A stretch of 64,000 bases of DNA, from positions 3,563,501-3,627,500 of the forward strand of contig NZ_CP116808.1 in the NCBI RefSeq assembly GCF_028464065.1. The letters run 5' to 3'. The position numbers and the translations under genes were made by a program. This DNA is from Saprospira sp. CCB-QB6 (GTDB lineage Bacteria; Bacteroidota; Bacteroidia; Chitinophagales; Saprospiraceae). Positions 35,502 to 44,535 of the stretch are shown here, piece after piece (position 1 is the first letter of the stretch; each line of letters begins with the position of its first letter). The notes beneath the pieces are model-generated. The model was not told the DNA's origin and searched no databases. It saw only the letters and a list, made by a program, of their open reading frames with translations.

Positions 35502-36116
35502 ATGGCTTTCGAATTGCCCAAATTGCCTTATGCGTATGACGCACTAGAACCACATATCGACGCCCGCACTATGGAAATCCACCACGGAAAACACCATGCT
35601 GGCTACACCAACAACTTGAACGCTGCTATCAAAGGCACTGATTTGGAAGGCAAGAAAATCGAGGACATCCTCGCTACTGTTTCTGCTGCTGGCGCTGCTG
35701 TTCGCAACAATGGCGGTGGATTCTACAACCACAGCCTTTTCTGGTCGGTTATGTCTCCCAACGGTGGTGGCGAGCCTACTGGCGAAGTGGCTGAGGCGAT
35801 CAAAGCTGCTTTTGGCGACTTTGAAACATTCAAAGATAAGTTTGCTGCTGCGGCCAAAACTCGCTTTGGTTCTGGTTGGGCTTGGCTTTGCGTGAAAGAA
35901 GGAGGTAAACTAGAAGTTTGCTCTACGCCTAACCAAGACAATCCGCTTATGGATGTAGATACTGCAGGTTGCAAAGGTACGCCTATCCTCGGACTTGATG
36001 TTTGGGAGCACGCCTACTACCTCAATTACCAAAACCGCCGTCCTGACTATGTTGAAGCTTTCTTTAATGTAATCAACTGGGAGGAAGTGAACAAGCGTTA
36101 CGCTGCCGCTAAATAA
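35502..36116 (+). CDS. superoxide dismutase, Fe/Mn type
   Basis: A 204-residue cytoplasmic enzyme that dismutates superoxide. Metal ligands are H27 (MEIHHGKHH), H77 ([11 protein letters not shown]), D166 and H170 ([17 protein letters not shown]). Length and signatures fit the sodA/sodB family; metal preference cannot be told safely from these residues. Codon choice looks optimised (many C-ending codons), as for a highly expressed gene. Monocistronic with its own terminator. Confidence 0.96.
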   Translation: MAFELPKLPYAYDALEPHIDARTMEIHHGKHHAGYTNNLNAAIKGTDLEGKKIEDILATVSAAGAAVRNNGGGFYNHSLFWSVMSPNGGGEPTGEVAEAIKAAFGDFETFKDKFAAAAKTRFGSGWAWLCVKEGGKLEVCSTPNQDNPLMDVDTAGCKGTPILGLDVWEHAYYLNYQNRRPDYVEAFFNVINWEEVNKRYAAAK

Positions 36117-36135
36117 TTTAGGGCTTTAGCTAACA

Positions 36136-36174
36136 AATGGGCTGCTGGCAAGATCGCTAGTAGCCCATTTTTTT
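36136..36174 (+). terminator. terminator of the superoxide dismutase gene
   Basis: ATGGGCTGCTGGC pairs imperfectly with GCTAGTAGCCCAT and is followed by seven T. It lies 20 bp after the stop codon. Confidence 0.8.
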
Positions 36175-36183
36175 ATATTTTTG

Positions 36184-36300
36184 GGGGCTGCCCCGCCCTG
36201 CGGGCGGGTCGGGCTGTCTCGCAGCTCGCTGTTCGCTCGGCCCTTCAGCGGCTTTGCCGCTTCGGTCTGGCCTGCGGCCACTGCTGTCCATCCCTCAGCC
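36184..36300 (-). repeat. multi-stem repeat copy 14 (type B)
   Basis: GGGGCTG end next to the sod terminator. P2 is TGGCC-GCA-GGCCA and P3 is AGCGGC-AAA-GCCGCT. Confidence 0.9.
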
Positions 36301-36392
36301 AGTCGCTTCGCTCCTTGGCGGCGGCGTCGCCGCCTACTCAATGAATCGGGACAAAAAAGGAGCAAGAGTCTGGCTATTTTAGAGAGAACTTT

Positions 36393-36400
36393 TAGCTTTG
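36393..36400 (+). promoter_or_regulatory. -7 box of the TPR lipoprotein gene
   Basis: TAGCTTTG exactly matches TAnnTTTG and ends 14 bp before the start codon, implying a very short leader. Confidence 0.5.
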
Positions 36401-36414
36401 CAAAAAAATGACTT

Positions 36415-37167
36415 ATGCAAATGCTTAAACCGTTTAGCGCTATATTATTAGTTTTTTTGGGCCTAACCGCCTGCCAAGATGCCAAAAAACTAGCTCCAGA
36501 AGAAGCCGCCAAATTGGATCTGCAAGAAGGCTGGTTGCCGCCTCATTATGAGGCGAGTCCAGAAGTGCTTCGCCTCAATGATTTAGGGATTCGCTATCAA
36601 ACACAGGCCGAAACAGATCCTACGATTAGTTTCGCCCAGCGAGAAATCTATTTAGATTCGGCTCGGCATTACTATCAGAAGGCTTTGGCCCAAGATAGCA
36701 GCTATGGCCTTTTGTATAGCAATATGGCCGCCCTAGAAATGCAAGAAGGCAATATGACTGGGGCCGAAAAGTACTTGCGTCAACGCCTCCTACAAGAGCC
36801 CCAACTAGCAGAGGGTTGGCAATCTTTGGGCTTCTTTAAAGACCTACAAGGAGATAGTGTGGAAGCCTTTAAATACTATGAAAAAAGCCTAGCTTTATTT
36901 GATAGCCGTTTGGCCCAAGGCAAAAAGTACCGACAGCCAGAAAATATTGTCTATTATTATGATAATTGGGCGGGCAAATCTTATACGCTCTTGTTGTTGG
37001 GCCAAGAAAAAAAATGTAGAGAAAGTGTAAATGCTTTATTGGAAGAAGCAGCCCCTATTATGGGGAAAGAAGTGCAGGTTTATGCGGCTATGCTACATCA
37101 AAATCGTCAAGACCTAATAAAAGGAATTCAAGAGCGACAAAAAGCTGCAGGCAGTCCAACGAATTGA
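36415..37167 (+). CDS. TPR-repeat lipoprotein
   Basis: A 250-residue protein. Lipobox VFLGLTAC with Cys at about 20, then tetratricopeptide units (LYSNMAALEMQEGNMTGAEKYLRQRLLQEP, GWQSLGFFKDLQGDSVEAFKYYEKSLAL) between about 95 and 165. TPRs mediate protein contacts; as a lipoprotein it would act in the envelope. Two further envelope genes follow on the same strand (66 and 145 bp gaps). Partner unknown. Confidence 0.78.
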   Translation: MQMLKPFSAILLVFLGLTACQDAKKLAPEEAAKLDLQEGWLPPHYEASPEVLRLNDLGIRYQTQAETDPTISFAQREIYLDSARHYYQKALAQDSSYGLLYSNMAALEMQEGNMTGAEKYLRQRLLQEPQLAEGWQSLGFFKDLQGDSVEAFKYYEKSLALFDSRLAQGKKYRQPENIVYYYDNWAGKSYTLLLLGQEKKCRESVNALLEEAAPIMGKEVQVYAAMLHQNRQDLIKGIQERQKAAGSPTN

Positions 37168-37233
37168 TAAAGACCAACGTTTTAGAGGAAAGTTTAAATG
37201 AGTATTTCATTTCCCCACTAAACAACATAACCT

Positions 37234-38526
37234 ATGTACTTGAAATCCTTTTATTATCTCGGATTATTGGCTCTTGTCTTGGGCCTAGGAAGTTGTACCA
37301 AAGATCATTGTAAAACAACAACGACCTATATAAAGTATGAGCCCATTTACATGGCTGCCGAAGATTATCGTAAGCCAATAGGACTGCAGGATGCCCGTCC
37401 TTTAAAAAATCCAGGTAAGCTCTATATCTACCGCAATTATTTGTTAATCAATGAGCAGCTAGAAGGGATTCACGTTTTTGATAATAGTAATCCGCATGCG
37501 CCTGCAAAAATTGGATTTATCAACATTATTGGAAATATTGATATGGCTATCAAGGGCAATACGCTCTATGCGGATAATTATACTGATTTGTTGACTATCG
37601 ATATTTCTAACTGGCAAAGCATTCGGTTGTTAGATCGAGAGCTAGATGTTTTCCCTAGCTACGGACAAGATGCAAGCGGGCGACTACTAGTGGCTTACCA
37701 TAAAGAGGAAGTTACAGGAGAAGTAGATTGTAGCGAATTGGCAGGTTTGGCTGGCGGTTGGGGCAATCCTCAGCAGGAAGATGTAGCGATTAGTCCCGTG
37801 ATGCAGGGGAGCTCGACAGGAAGCAATGGCAGCAATGCACGTACTGCTACGGCCGTGGGACTAGGAGGCTCTATGGCTCGATTTACAATTACGGGAGATT
37901 ATCTATATACAGTTAGTGAATCAGACCTGAGAATTTTTAATATTAGTCAATTAGATGATCCTCAATATTTAGGGCTAGAGAATATTGGTTGGTCTACCAT
38001 CGAAACAATTTTCCCTCATGAGAACAACCTCTTTATTGGAAGTAATAATGGTATGTACATTTATAGTTTAGCTAATCCGGCTTCTCCTCAACTAACAGGT
38101 ACTTTCGCACATGCTAATGCTTGCGACCCTGTTTATGTAAAAGGGAATCGGGCCTATGTGACTTTGCGTAGTGGTGGAATCTGTGATAGCTACAGTAACC
38201 AACTGGATGTAGTCGATGTTAGTGATTTGACTAACCCTCATCTAATTGAGAGTCATCCAATGCATAACCCTCATGGATTAAGCTTGAAAAACAACCTGCT
38301 TTACATTTGCGAGGGAGATGTTGGCCTCAAAATTTTTGATGCTACAGATGATAGTAGAATTGGAGAGCGTCTAGTAGCCCAAGATCCTAGCTTCTTTGCC
38401 TATGATGTTATTGCTTCTCCTTTTGATGACTTGGCATTGGTTATTGGTCGTGATGGCTTTTATCAATATGATATTAGCGATCCTAGCCAATTGCAGCGCA
38501 TTAGCAGCATTTTGGTAGAAGAATAA
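37234..38526 (+). CDS. LVIVD-repeat lipoprotein
   Basis: A 430-residue lipoprotein (LGLGSC, Cys about 21). It has repeated beta-propeller-like blades of the LVIVD type (LLTIDISNWQSIRLL, LRIFNISQLDDPQYLG, MYIYSLANPASPQLTG, LDVVDVSDLTNPHLIES, LKIFDATDDSRIGERL, FYQYDISDPSQLQRIS). The fold is predicted to be a surface-exposed propeller. Such proteins are frequent in gliding Bacteroidota; binding partner unknown. Confidence 0.85.
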   Translation: MYLKSFYYLGLLALVLGLGSCTKDHCKTTTTYIKYEPIYMAAEDYRKPIGLQDARPLKNPGKLYIYRNYLLINEQLEGIHVFDNSNPHAPAKIGFINIIGNIDMAIKGNTLYADNYTDLLTIDISNWQSIRLLDRELDVFPSYGQDASGRLLVAYHKEEVTGEVDCSELAGLAGGWGNPQQEDVAISPVMQGSSTGSNGSNARTATAVGLGGSMARFTITGDYLYTVSESDLRIFNISQLDDPQYLGLENIGWSTIETIFPHENNLFIGSNNGMYIYSLANPASPQLTGTFAHANACDPVYVKGNRAYVTLRSGGICDSYSNQLDVVDVSDLTNPHLIESHPMHNPHGLSLKNNLLYICEGDVGLKIFDATDDSRIGERLVAQDPSFFAYDVIASPFDDLALVIGRDGFYQYDISDPSQLQRISSILVEE

Positions 38527-38671
38527 TCAAGTTGCCTTCTTTTGAGCAGCAAGGACTTTTGTTTTTGCTGCTTTTTCTGTTTTTTGGCCCATATTTCTAG
38601 ACCGTTTAAGCTTTAGCTCCCCTTCACCTATTAAGCTCAGTTAAAAAAGAGCTTACTATCTCCAATCATTT

Positions 38672-39505
38672 ATGCGTACCATTTACCTATTCTTATTTTG
38701 TCTCTGTCTTTCTACGTACAATTATGCTCAAGATGGAGCGTTGAAAGCACCTAGTGGGCAAGATCGATCTGTTCCACAATATGAGGGGTATCCCGACCTT
38801 GTTATTTTAAAAAATGGCAGTGAATTGCGCTGTAAGATTATAGATTACGGTAAGGGGGGGAATATCCGAGTAGAAATTGAGGGCGGAACCAAGCTAGTTT
38901 ATCCACTTAAAGATGTAGCGCGAATAGAGCGTCCTTTGCTTAGGGCCAATAACGGAGGTGGAGAAGACCAGTCAGATAGTAGTTATACCAATCGAAGCTA
39001 CTTTTTTGTTAATTTTGGTTTTCCTGGAAGTATTACAGAAGATGCAGGTCCTTCGATTGGGGCCTATATGCAATTTTCTGGTGGGTGGGCCATGAATCCT
39101 CATCTCATGCTTGGCGGTGGGTTTTCTATGGTTCGTATGACCAATGGATTTATACCAACTAGTCATGTGCCTGTTTTTGCTGAAATTCGAGGAGATTTTA
39201 AGACCAAACGTCCATGGGCTTTTACTTATAGTCTAGCCTTAGGCTATGATATAGCAATACTGGATACAACAGTAACCACTTCTGTTTGGACTGCTAACGA
39301 CCGACAAATGTTAGCTGCCAAAGGAGGCCTTTATATTCGTCCAGAGCTAGGAATTCGTTTTGCGGGCAAAAAAAGTATTCGTTGGCATATGGGCTTTGGG
39401 TATCAAGTGATTCGAGCTAGCTATGAGATGAATATAAATAATACTTTTTTGAAGACGGAACAGTGGATGATTCGTCCACATCTCTCTGTGGGCATATTGT
39501 TTTAA
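38672..39505 (+). CDS. outer-membrane beta-barrel-like protein
   Basis: A 277-residue protein with signal peptide MRTIYLFLFCLCLSTYNYAQ. The segment LVILKNGSELRCKIIDYGKGGNIRVEIEGG (about 33-65) resembles a small beta domain often found at the N-terminus of Bacteroidota barrel proteins. The rest has alternating strands ending in a terminal aromatic (HLSVGILF), as in outer-membrane barrels. Function unknown. Confidence 0.7.
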   Translation: MRTIYLFLFCLCLSTYNYAQDGALKAPSGQDRSVPQYEGYPDLVILKNGSELRCKIIDYGKGGNIRVEIEGGTKLVYPLKDVARIERPLLRANNGGGEDQSDSSYTNRSYFFVNFGFPGSITEDAGPSIGAYMQFSGGWAMNPHLMLGGGFSMVRMTNGFIPTSHVPVFAEIRGDFKTKRPWAFTYSLALGYDIAILDTTVTTSVWTANDRQMLAAKGGLYIRPELGIRFAGKKSIRWHMGFGYQVIRASYEMNINNTFLKTEQWMIRPHLSVGILF

Positions 39506-39516
39506 TGAGGCAACCC

Positions 39517-39553
39517 AAAGGACCAAAAAGTGTTATGCTTTTGGTCCTTTTTT
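39517..39553 (+). terminator. rho-independent terminator
   Basis: AAAGGACCAAAA (39517-39528) pairs with TTTTGGTCCTTT (39539-39550) and runs into further T. It lies 12 bp after the barrel-like gene. Confidence 0.88.
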
Positions 39554-39567
39554 CTTGCGTCTAGAAA

Positions 39568-39701
39568 GGCGCGAAGCGCCTTGGCTGAGGGATGGAAAGT
39601 GGGGCGGCGGAGCCGCAGACCCAGCGGGCGTAGCCCGCGCAGGGCCGAGCGAACAGCGAGCCACGACACAGCCCGACCCGCCCGTAGGGTGGGGCAGCCC
39701 C
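39568..39701 (+). repeat. multi-stem repeat copy 15 (type B)
   Basis: Preceded by GGCGC-GAA-GCGCC. Core GGCTG (39583) to CAGCC. P2 is GCGGC-GGA-GCCGC and P3 is GCGGGC-GTA-GCCCGC. It ends 25 bp before the TonB receptor start; an open frame running from inside the repeat into that gene is an artefact. Confidence 0.9.
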
Positions 39702-39725
39702 AAACTATCAAAAAAACTAAACGAG

Positions 39726-42059
39726 ATGAAATACCCTTTAATTTTACTGTTTTTTTTGCTGCAATCGGCTTGTCTTTGGGCACAGAACTATACCATTAGC
39801 GGCCAAATTCAAGATGAAAATTCGGGCGAAGACCTAATTTCGGCCACCGTTTATGCGCCTCAGGCCAATGCGGGGGCGGTCACCAATGTTTATGGTTTTT
39901 ATTCTTTGACCTTGCCTGCAGGGCAATATGAAATCAGGGTGAATTATACGGGCTATACCGAAAAACGAATTCAGCTTGATTTACAGGCGGATACGAGTAT
40001 TAACTTTTCACTTTCCAATACAGAAGGGGTGACGCTGGATTCTGCTGTAGTGGTGACGGATGTTCGAGGCGATGCGAATGTAAATAATACGCAGATGGGG
40101 ACGATTGATTTGCCCATGGAACAGATCAAAAAGTTGCCGGTATTGATGGGCGAGGTGGATATACTGAAGACCATCCAACTTTTACCAGGCGTTTTGGCCG
40201 CTGGAGAAGGCAATACGGGCTTTTATGTGCGTGGGGGAGGAGTGGACCAAAATCTGCTTTTGCTTGATGAGGCGGTGGTCTATAATGCAGGGCATTTGCT
40301 GGGGTTTTTCTCGGTCTTTAATGGCGATGCCATCAAGAATACGACCTTGATTAAGGGCGGAATGCCAGCGAACTATGGTGGTCGACTTTCCTCAGTTATT
40401 GATATCCAAATGAAAGATGGCAATAAACAGAAGTTTGGGGCTGAGGGAGGAATTGGTTTGGTGGCCTCTCGATTGACCTTCGAGGGCCCAATTGTGAAAA
40501 ATAAAGGCTCTTTTTTGGTTTCGGGCCGCCGAACTTATCTCTTTGATTTGGCTCAGCCTTTTTTGAAGGGCAGCCCTTTTGAAGGGACCAATTACTATTT
40601 TTATGACCTGAATTTAAAGGCCAATTATCGCCTTTCGACTAGAGACCGCATTTATCTCAGTGGCTATTTTGGTCGAGATGTCCTGAAGTTGAATAATCCC
40701 GATCGGGATTTAGAATTTGGCCTCAATTGGGGAAATGCTACTTCTACCGTTCGCTGGAACCATCTTTTTGGCGATAAACTCTTTATGAATGCGAGCTTTA
40801 TCTTTAATGATTACGATTTTAGCAGCAGCGGAAGACAGGACCAATTTTCTTTTTCTGTCAATTCGGGCATTCGCGATTGGGGCGGAAAGCTAAGCTTTGA
40901 TTATTACCCCAATCCGAAGCATCATATCAAGTTTGGTGGCGATTATACCCATCACCAATTTACCCCCAATATTGCCGAGGCTGTTTCTGGCGAAGAGGCT
41001 TTTGATATTGCGCCACCCATCAAATACGCCCAAGAGGCAGGAATTTATATTTTGGACGATTGGAAAATCTCTAACCGCCTCTCCCTCAATGCAGGTCTGC
41101 GATTTTCTATTTTTCAACAGTTGGGCCCCTATACCTCTAGCCTAGATAGCACGGTTTATAGCCGATTCGAGCCCGTTCAAACCTTCTACGGGCCAGAACC
41201 CCGAATCAGTAGCAAATTTAGTCTTACGGAGCGCTCTTCTATCAAAGCAGGCATCAATATCGGCCGCCAATATGTGCATTTGGTGGCCAATTCGGCTACA
41301 ACTTTACCCACCGATTTATGGGTGCCTTCTGGCGAGTTGGTCCAACCGCAATGGGGAATCCAATATGCCCTGGGCTATTTCCAAAACTTTAAAGAAAATA
41401 CCTATGAGTTTTCGGTAGAAGCCTATTATAAAGACCTCAGACAACAACTCGATTATGCCGAAAACTATACGCCTACGGTCGATCAAGTTGTAGAAGAACA
41501 GTTTATTTCTGGCAAAGGCCAAGCCTACGGTCTAGAGCTGTTTTTGCGCAAGCAAAAAGGCGATTTTACGGGCTGGATCGCTTACACTTTGGCCCGATCT
41601 ACTCGCGATTTTGAAGGCATTTTGGGCAATCAATATCCCTCTCGTTTCGATCGCCTACACGATTTGTCTATTGTGGGGAGCTATGATTATAAGCGCTGGA
41701 ATTTCGGCGCAAGCTTCATTTTTGGATCCGGCAGCCCCTATACGCCCATCAAAAGCATTTACCTGATTGGCAGCGATCCCGTGCTAGAATATGGCCTGCG
41801 CAATTCGGCCCGCCTGCCCGCCTACCATCGACTCGATCTTTCAGCCTCCTTCCGCCTCAATAAAAAGAAGGAAAAACGCTTTAGTTCTACCCTCGTTTTC
41901 TCCATCTATAATGTCTACAACCGCAAAAATGTCTTTTTTACCTATACCATGCCCGAGGAAAATGAGGACTCTGGCAATTTAGAACTCAAATCCTATAAAG
42001 TTTCGCTCTTTCCCATCATTCCATCCATCAGTTGGAATTTCAAATGGAGACAAAAGTAG
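39726..42059 (+). CDS. TonB-dependent receptor with CarboxypepD_reg-like N-terminus
   Basis: A 777-residue outer-membrane receptor. I take the ATG at 39726, which gives a signal peptide (MKYPLILLFFLLQSACLWAQ). Next is a carboxypeptidase-regulatory-like domain (about 22-105; YTISGQIQDENSGEDLISATVYAP), a plug (about 115-230; GEVDILKTIQLLPGV, GGGVDQNLLLLDEAVVYN) and a 22-strand-type barrel to the C-terminus. It should import a ligand with energy from TonB. No SusD-like gene is adjacent, so it is not a typical polysaccharide locus. Confidence 0.93.
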   Translation: MKYPLILLFFLLQSACLWAQNYTISGQIQDENSGEDLISATVYAPQANAGAVTNVYGFYSLTLPAGQYEIRVNYTGYTEKRIQLDLQADTSINFSLSNTEGVTLDSAVVVTDVRGDANVNNTQMGTIDLPMEQIKKLPVLMGEVDILKTIQLLPGVLAAGEGNTGFYVRGGGVDQNLLLLDEAVVYNAGHLLGFFSVFNGDAIKNTTLIKGGMPANYGGRLSSVIDIQMKDGNKQKFGAEGGIGLVASRLTFEGPIVKNKGSFLVSGRRTYLFDLAQPFLKGSPFEGTNYYFYDLNLKANYRLSTRDRIYLSGYFGRDVLKLNNPDRDLEFGLNWGNATSTVRWNHLFGDKLFMNASFIFNDYDFSSSGRQDQFSFSVNSGIRDWGGKLSFDYYPNPKHHIKFGGDYTHHQFTPNIAEAVSGEEAFDIAPPIKYAQEAGIYILDDWKISNRLSLNAGLRFSIFQQLGPYTSSLDSTVYSRFEPVQTFYGPEPRISSKFSLTERSSIKAGINIGRQYVHLVANSATTLPTDLWVPSGELVQPQWGIQYALGYFQNFKENTYEFSVEAYYKDLRQQLDYAENYTPTVDQVVEEQFISGKGQAYGLELFLRKQKGDFTGWIAYTLARSTRDFEGILGNQYPSRFDRLHDLSIVGSYDYKRWNFGASFIFGSGSPYTPIKSIYLIGSDPVLEYGLRNSARLPAYHRLDLSASFRLNKKKEKRFSSTLVFSIYNVYNRKNVFFTYTMPEENEDSGNLELKSYKVSLFPIIPSISWNFKWRQK

Positions 42060-42066
42060 CCGCTTT

Positions 42067-42231
42067 GGGGCCCGCGGCCGCCCTTTTAGTTGGGGCGGCC
42101 GCCGCTATGCTGCGGGGCTCACAGGGCTGTTCGGCCCTGCAGCCGCCTTCGGCGGCTTTGGTCTGGCCTTCGGCCACCCCTCCGCAGCGCTGGGCCATTG
42201 GCCCTTCGGGCCCTGGGGCTTCGCCCCAGCC
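42067..42231 (-). repeat. multi-stem repeat copy 16 (type C)
   Basis: Ends GGCCC/GGGCC. P2 is TGGCC-GAA-GGCCA and P3 is AGCCGCC-GAA-GGCGGCT. A long CGGCCGCC stem at the gene-facing end matches copy 23. It begins 7 bp after the receptor stop. Confidence 0.9.
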
Positions 42232-42238
42232 AAACAAC

Positions 42239-42272
42239 AAAGCCCGCTGGCCTATTGGCCAGCGGGCTTTTT
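42239..42272. terminator. bidirectional terminator
   Basis: A 14 bp stem (42239-42252 with 42257-42270; core GCCCGCTGGCC) around TATT with A and T tracts on either side. It serves the receptor gene and the convergent gene at 42291. Confidence 0.9.
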
Positions 42273-42290
42273 CCGTTTATTGGACCAAAA

Positions 42291-42830
42291 TTACTGCCCC
42301 AATAAGGCTTTGGCCTCTTCTTCTTGTTTTTGAGCCCAAATCTTTTGAAACTTCTGGACCAACTCCTTTACGCCCAAATCCTTTTGGTGCAGGCGTCTAT
42401 GATAGGTTTGGATAATCACCCCCACAGCATATTCAGGATGAGGTAATCCCATTTTTCTAAAATATTCTGATAAACGAGAGCCCTCCATCAACTGCCAACG
42501 ATGTTTCATCCAAAGGCCCAAACTTCCATGGGTGCGGGCATCTACTTCCTCATCAGACAAACTCATAAAATACTCTTTAAAGTCATCTTCCATAGATTCA
42601 TCCAAAACCCGAAAGCAATCATAGAGATCTCTTGGGATATAAATGCCATTGATTTCTCTTTGGGTAATCCGCTGCTGATAAAGCGAATCCATTCGCTTCT
42701 CTATAGGCCCCACCTGCCGACGAATATACATCCGCTTTTCTGATGGATTATCGTCCGTAGCAGTTTCTATTTGGCCCCAACTGAAAGGCAAGAAGAAAAG
42801 TGAGAAGGCTAAAAACAAAAATAGACGCAT
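42291..42830 (-). CDS. secreted DUF6794-like protein
   Basis: A 179-residue protein with signal peptide (MRLFLFLAFSLFFLPFSWGQ). The stretch INGIYIPRDLYDCFRVLDES, with a later HGSLGLWMKHRWQL, looks like the DUF6794 family as I remember it; this name needs confirming. Function unknown. Its 5' side faces the sulfide-oxidation operon divergently. Confidence 0.6.
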   Translation of the reverse strand: MRLFLFLAFSLFFLPFSWGQIETATDDNPSEKRMYIRRQVGPIEKRMDSLYQQRITQREINGIYIPRDLYDCFRVLDESMEDDFKEYFMSLSDEEVDARTHGSLGLWMKHRWQLMEGSRLSEYFRKMGLPHPEYAVGVIIQTYHRRLHQKDLGVKELVQKFQKIWAQKQEEEAKALLGQ

Positions 42831-43166
42831 ATTGGAAAGTGGTTTTAGTAGAATTTGAAATAGAGGATGACCTCAGCCTGTTACAGAATAATGCCAAAAA
42901 TATAGAGCGGTTAGGGGAGGCCGCCAAAAAAAAGAAAAAAAATAGCCAAAGCGCTGTTTTCCCATTTAAATTTTGCTATTTGAATAGCTCTATCTCATTC
43001 AGTTTCTGAACACTAGCCGCAGCTCTTGGCTGTTCACCTTATTGGCCCTTTTTTTTGCTGTGACGACTGTCACCAATTAAGCAGAGCCAATGCTTTAATT
43101 TTAGGTTAAGAAAAGTAAGAAGTACTTCTGCTTTTTGCTCTTTTCACCCTCAAAATTAAGGATAAA
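42831..43166. other. divergent intergenic region, no gene seen
   Basis: 336 bp between divergent starts, so it must hold both promoters. It is AT-rich and free of the repeats that fill most other large gaps. I see no clear terminator, riboswitch or RNA. Confidence 0.5.
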
Positions 43167-43478
43167 ATGGGATTTTTCGATTTTTTGTTCAAGCCACAAG
43201 AGCTCCCGCAAGATGTAAAAGAGGCAATTGAGAAAGGCTGCCCTATTGTAGATGTTCGTACCCCTATGGAATACGGCATGGGGCATATCGAAGGAAGTAT
43301 CAATATGCCATTAGGCAATTTGAGCGACTTTCATAGCCAACTCAAAGAATTACCAACTCCTATTATTACTTGTTGTCGCTCGGGCAACCGCTCGGGCCAA
43401 GCCGCCAACCAACTCAATGCCTGGGGCATCAAAGCTGTTAATGGTGGAGCTTGGACAAGTTTGAACAAACACCTTTAA
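43167..43478 (+). CDS. rhodanese-like sulfurtransferase
   Basis: A 103-residue single-domain rhodanese, cytoplasmic. The active-site loop is C70-R-S-G-N-R, and the domain also shows the CPIVDVRTPMEYGMGHIEGSI signature. It would carry persulfide sulfur. First gene of a five-gene set with a second rhodanese, a membrane protein, thioredoxin and sulfide:quinone oxidoreductase, so it is likely a sulfane-sulfur acceptor in sulfide oxidation. Confidence 0.9.
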   Translation: MGFFDFLFKPQELPQDVKEAIEKGCPIVDVRTPMEYGMGHIEGSINMPLGNLSDFHSQLKELPTPIITCCRSGNRSGQAANQLNAWGIKAVNGGAWTSLNKHL

Positions 43479-43487
43479 ATCTTTAAA

Positions 43488-43937
43488 ATGAAGTATTTAT
43501 CTCTTTTTGCCGCTGCACTACTCTTTCTTTCTTGCAATGCTCAAGAAGCCAAAAAAGTACAAGAACCCTCAAAAACAGCAGTTACTGAAGGCCAAGTTGC
43601 TACTGCTCAGCCCATCACTAAAAATATTGCTGTGGCCGACTTCAAAGCAGCCCTAGAATCCGCTGGACCAAATCTACAACTCGTAGACGTACGCACTCCA
43701 GGAGAATGGGCCGAGGGTACCCTCCAAAATGCCCAAAAAATCAATTGGAATGATGCGGCCTTTGACCAAAATATTCAAGCCCTAGATAAGACGCAAGCCG
43801 TTTATGTCTATTGCCGATCCGGCGCCCGCTCTAGCCGTGCTATGGCCCGTATGCAAAGCCTAGGGTTTACAGAAGTCTATAACCTCAATGGGGGAATTAT
43901 GGCTTGGCAAAATGCAGGTTATGAAGTGGTCAAATAA
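43488..43937 (+). CDS. rhodanese-domain lipoprotein
   Basis: A 149-residue rhodanese with a lipobox (LLFLSC, Cys16), so it acts in the periplasm or outer membrane. Active-site loop is C109-R-S-G-A-R, with LVDVRTPGEWAEGTLQNA before it. It lies 9 bp after the cytoplasmic rhodanese. The pair could hand sulfur across the membrane or act on separate pools (inference). Confidence 0.9.
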   Translation: MKYLSLFAAALLFLSCNAQEAKKVQEPSKTAVTEGQVATAQPITKNIAVADFKAALESAGPNLQLVDVRTPGEWAEGTLQNAQKINWNDAAFDQNIQALDKTQAVYVYCRSGARSSRAMARMQSLGFTEVYNLNGGIMAWQNAGYEVVK

Positions 43938-44115
43938 ATGGCCGTTTTTGCGCATTCTGCGTCTAACAATGGCCATCTTCTTTCTTATAGATGTCTATTA
44001 TAGCCATAGCCCCTGGATGCTAATCTTAGGCTTATTTCTACTCTATCAAGGCATTTTTCATAAGCCTTGCCTAGGCAGTTGTAGCCTCCCTTTAGCCAAT
44101 AAAAACAATTACTGA
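43921..44115 (+). CDS. small YgaP-TM/DUF2892-like membrane protein
   Basis: About 64 residues. One or two hydrophobic helices (LRLTMAIFFLIDVYY, WMLILGLFLLYQGIF) are followed by PCLGSCSL, which fits the small membrane module often fused to or encoded next to rhodaneses (YgaP type). The ATG at 43921 overlaps the previous gene by 17 bp, pointing to translational coupling. Its two Cys may hold or pass sulfur. Confidence 0.7.
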   Translation: MKWSNKWPFLRILRLTMAIFFLIDVYYSHSPWMLILGLFLLYQGIFHKPCLGSCSLPLANKNNY

Positions 44116-44138
44116 ACAGACTTAAATCATCATAAACA

Positions 44139-44435
44139 ATGAGCAAATTCCAAGAAATTATCAATGGTGACACTCCCGTAATCGTAGACTTTTACGCTGT
44201 TTGGTGTGGCCCCTGCAAAATGATGCCCCCAATCCTCAAAGAACTTAAGGATAAGGTGGGCGATGCCGTACGCATTCTCAAAATTGATGTGGATAAAAAC
44301 CAAAAACTATCTGCTCAATACGGCATCCGATCTATCCCTACACTGATGCTCTTTAAAAATGGACAGGCTGTCTGGCAACAAGCTGGAGTAGCATCTGCAG
44401 ATCAACTACAAAAAGTAATTGAGGCCCACAGCTAA
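44139..44435 (+). CDS. trxA: thioredoxin
   Basis: A 98-residue thioredoxin with active site W22-C-G-P-C26-K and the cis-Pro in RSIPTLMLF. No signal peptide, so cytoplasmic. In this operon it likely reduces rhodanese persulfides or releases sulfide. The ATG at 44139 is 23 bp after the membrane protein gene. Confidence 0.93.
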   Translation: MSKFQEIINGDTPVIVDFYAVWCGPCKMMPPILKELKDKVGDAVRILKIDVDKNQKLSAQYGIRSIPTLMLFKNGQAVWQQAGVASADQLQKVIEAHS

Positions 44436-44535
44436 GCCTTAATATACTTGTACTGACTATTCACCAAGGACTGTCGCTCTTTTGAGGAACGCCCAACTAA
44501 ACCGAGCTAGACAGTCAACAACTATACAATATATT

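Noticed and set aside
39726-42059. SusC/D-type polysaccharide utilisation locus
   Set aside because: No SusD-like lipoprotein, glycosidase or sensor is adjacent; the receptor is a single gene.
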